Source: Andrena cerasifolii
Taxonomy: Eukaryota > Arthropoda > Insecta > Hymenoptera > Andrenidae
Assembly: GCF_050908995.1 (NCBI RefSeq)
Contig: NC_135119.1
Span: 17,298,001 to 17,362,000 of the forward strand
Length of the DNA: 64,000 bases
Direction of reading: 5' to 3'
Position 1 is the first letter of the stretch. The number at the start of each line of letters is the position of its first letter. The notes beneath the pieces were generated by a model, which was given only the letters and a program-made list of their open reading frames with translations, was not told the origin of the DNA and made no database searches. Below, piece after piece: positions 63,665 through 64,000 of the stretch. A program made the position numbers and the translations under genes.

Positions 63665-63937
63665 TTACAAAGTCACACAAGCCTCCCGAAGTCGGGCCAA
63701 CGTTTCCATCGTGAATTCCGTGTCGTTGAGCCGGAAGCAAGCAGGGAGGATCACGAAACTGTGCCCCCGCGCGTCGCAGAGAATGTCAAGGGTGGCGTCG
63801 AAACCGCCATTTCGCGACGTCTCGTCAGACACAGCCCTCGGAGCGCAGGGAAAATTTGCTTCCTTGCCCTCCCCCTGTGGGAAGTTCAAGTTCTTCGCTA
63901 GGGTGTGCGCCGGGGCGCAGCCTGTCTGCGCAGCCAT
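63665..63937 (-). CDS. Unrecognised minus-strand ORF at window edge, possible 3' exon
   Basis: A 90-codon frame in a GC-rich patch, ending TAA at 63665. The C-terminal half, including GGFDATLDILCDARGHSFVI and LPACFRLNDTEFTMETLARL, looks like ordinary globular protein and not low-complexity sequence. No family was recognised. The frame remains open upstream towards the window edge, so the methionine at 63937 need not be the start. It could be the terminal exon of a minus-strand gene lying mostly to the right, or chance. Confidence 0.25.
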   Translation of the reverse strand: MAAQTGCAPAHTLAKNLNFPQGEGKEANFPCAPRAVSDETSRNGGFDATLDILCDARGHSFVILPACFRLNDTEFTMETLARLREACVTL

Positions 63938-64000
63938 GGAGCACCGACATGATGGGGCAGCCCGATGTCGATGGTTTCACGGTAATTCCATAAAAGATTT

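Overview
This is a eukaryotic window, most likely from an insect nuclear genome, AT-rich and with CpG not depleted. Hymenoptera is possible but not proven. It is mostly intergenic and intronic DNA loaded with small non-autonomous transposons. Two spliced protein-coding genes are secure, both on the + strand. No tRNA, rRNA, CRISPR array or bacterial-type operon was seen.

Region 1 (1-7.5 kb) is the 3' part of a type IV collagen gene, alpha-2(IV)-like (Drosophila viking class). Fifteen exons give 1,209 codons in one continuous frame: an interrupted Gly-X-Y triple helix, then a complete 12-cysteine NC1 domain, a stop at 6823 and a poly(A) signal at 7489. One NC1 intron has a GC donor.

Region 2 (7.5-17 kb) has no recognised gene. 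It holds a 1.4-kb inverted-repeat element carrying a 600-bp decamer satellite, a TTAA-flanked element and a TAGGGG-ended element. Next to the following gene is a roughly 100-bp duplicated block with a CCAAT motif and, in the nearer copy, a perfect CRE (TGACGTCA).

Region 3 (17.5-31.4 kb) is a complete tyrosine aminotransferase gene: 11 coding exons, 430 residues, pyridoxal-phosphate lysine at residue 249. Its introns contain further mobile elements. A TTAA-flanked fold-back element begins 74 bp after the stop codon and carries the first AATAAA.

Region 4 (31.4-64 kb) has no confidently recognised host gene. It contains many inverted-repeat elements, a LINE fragment with a decayed RNase H domain, a GC-rich tract with long CT runs (about 55-59.9 kb) that looks like a promoter or 5'UTR region of an unidentified gene, and an unassigned minus-strand ORF at the right edge.

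The strongest theme beyond the two genes is the inverted-repeat elements. They fall into three terminal classes: TTAA followed by GGG-type ends (Kolobok-like polarity), TTAA followed by CCC-type ends (piggyBac-like polarity), and TAGGG ends (hAT-like; two copies have imperfect 8-bp target duplications). No transposase gene is visible. All exon coordinates come from reading splice sites and frame by eye; no alignments were run.
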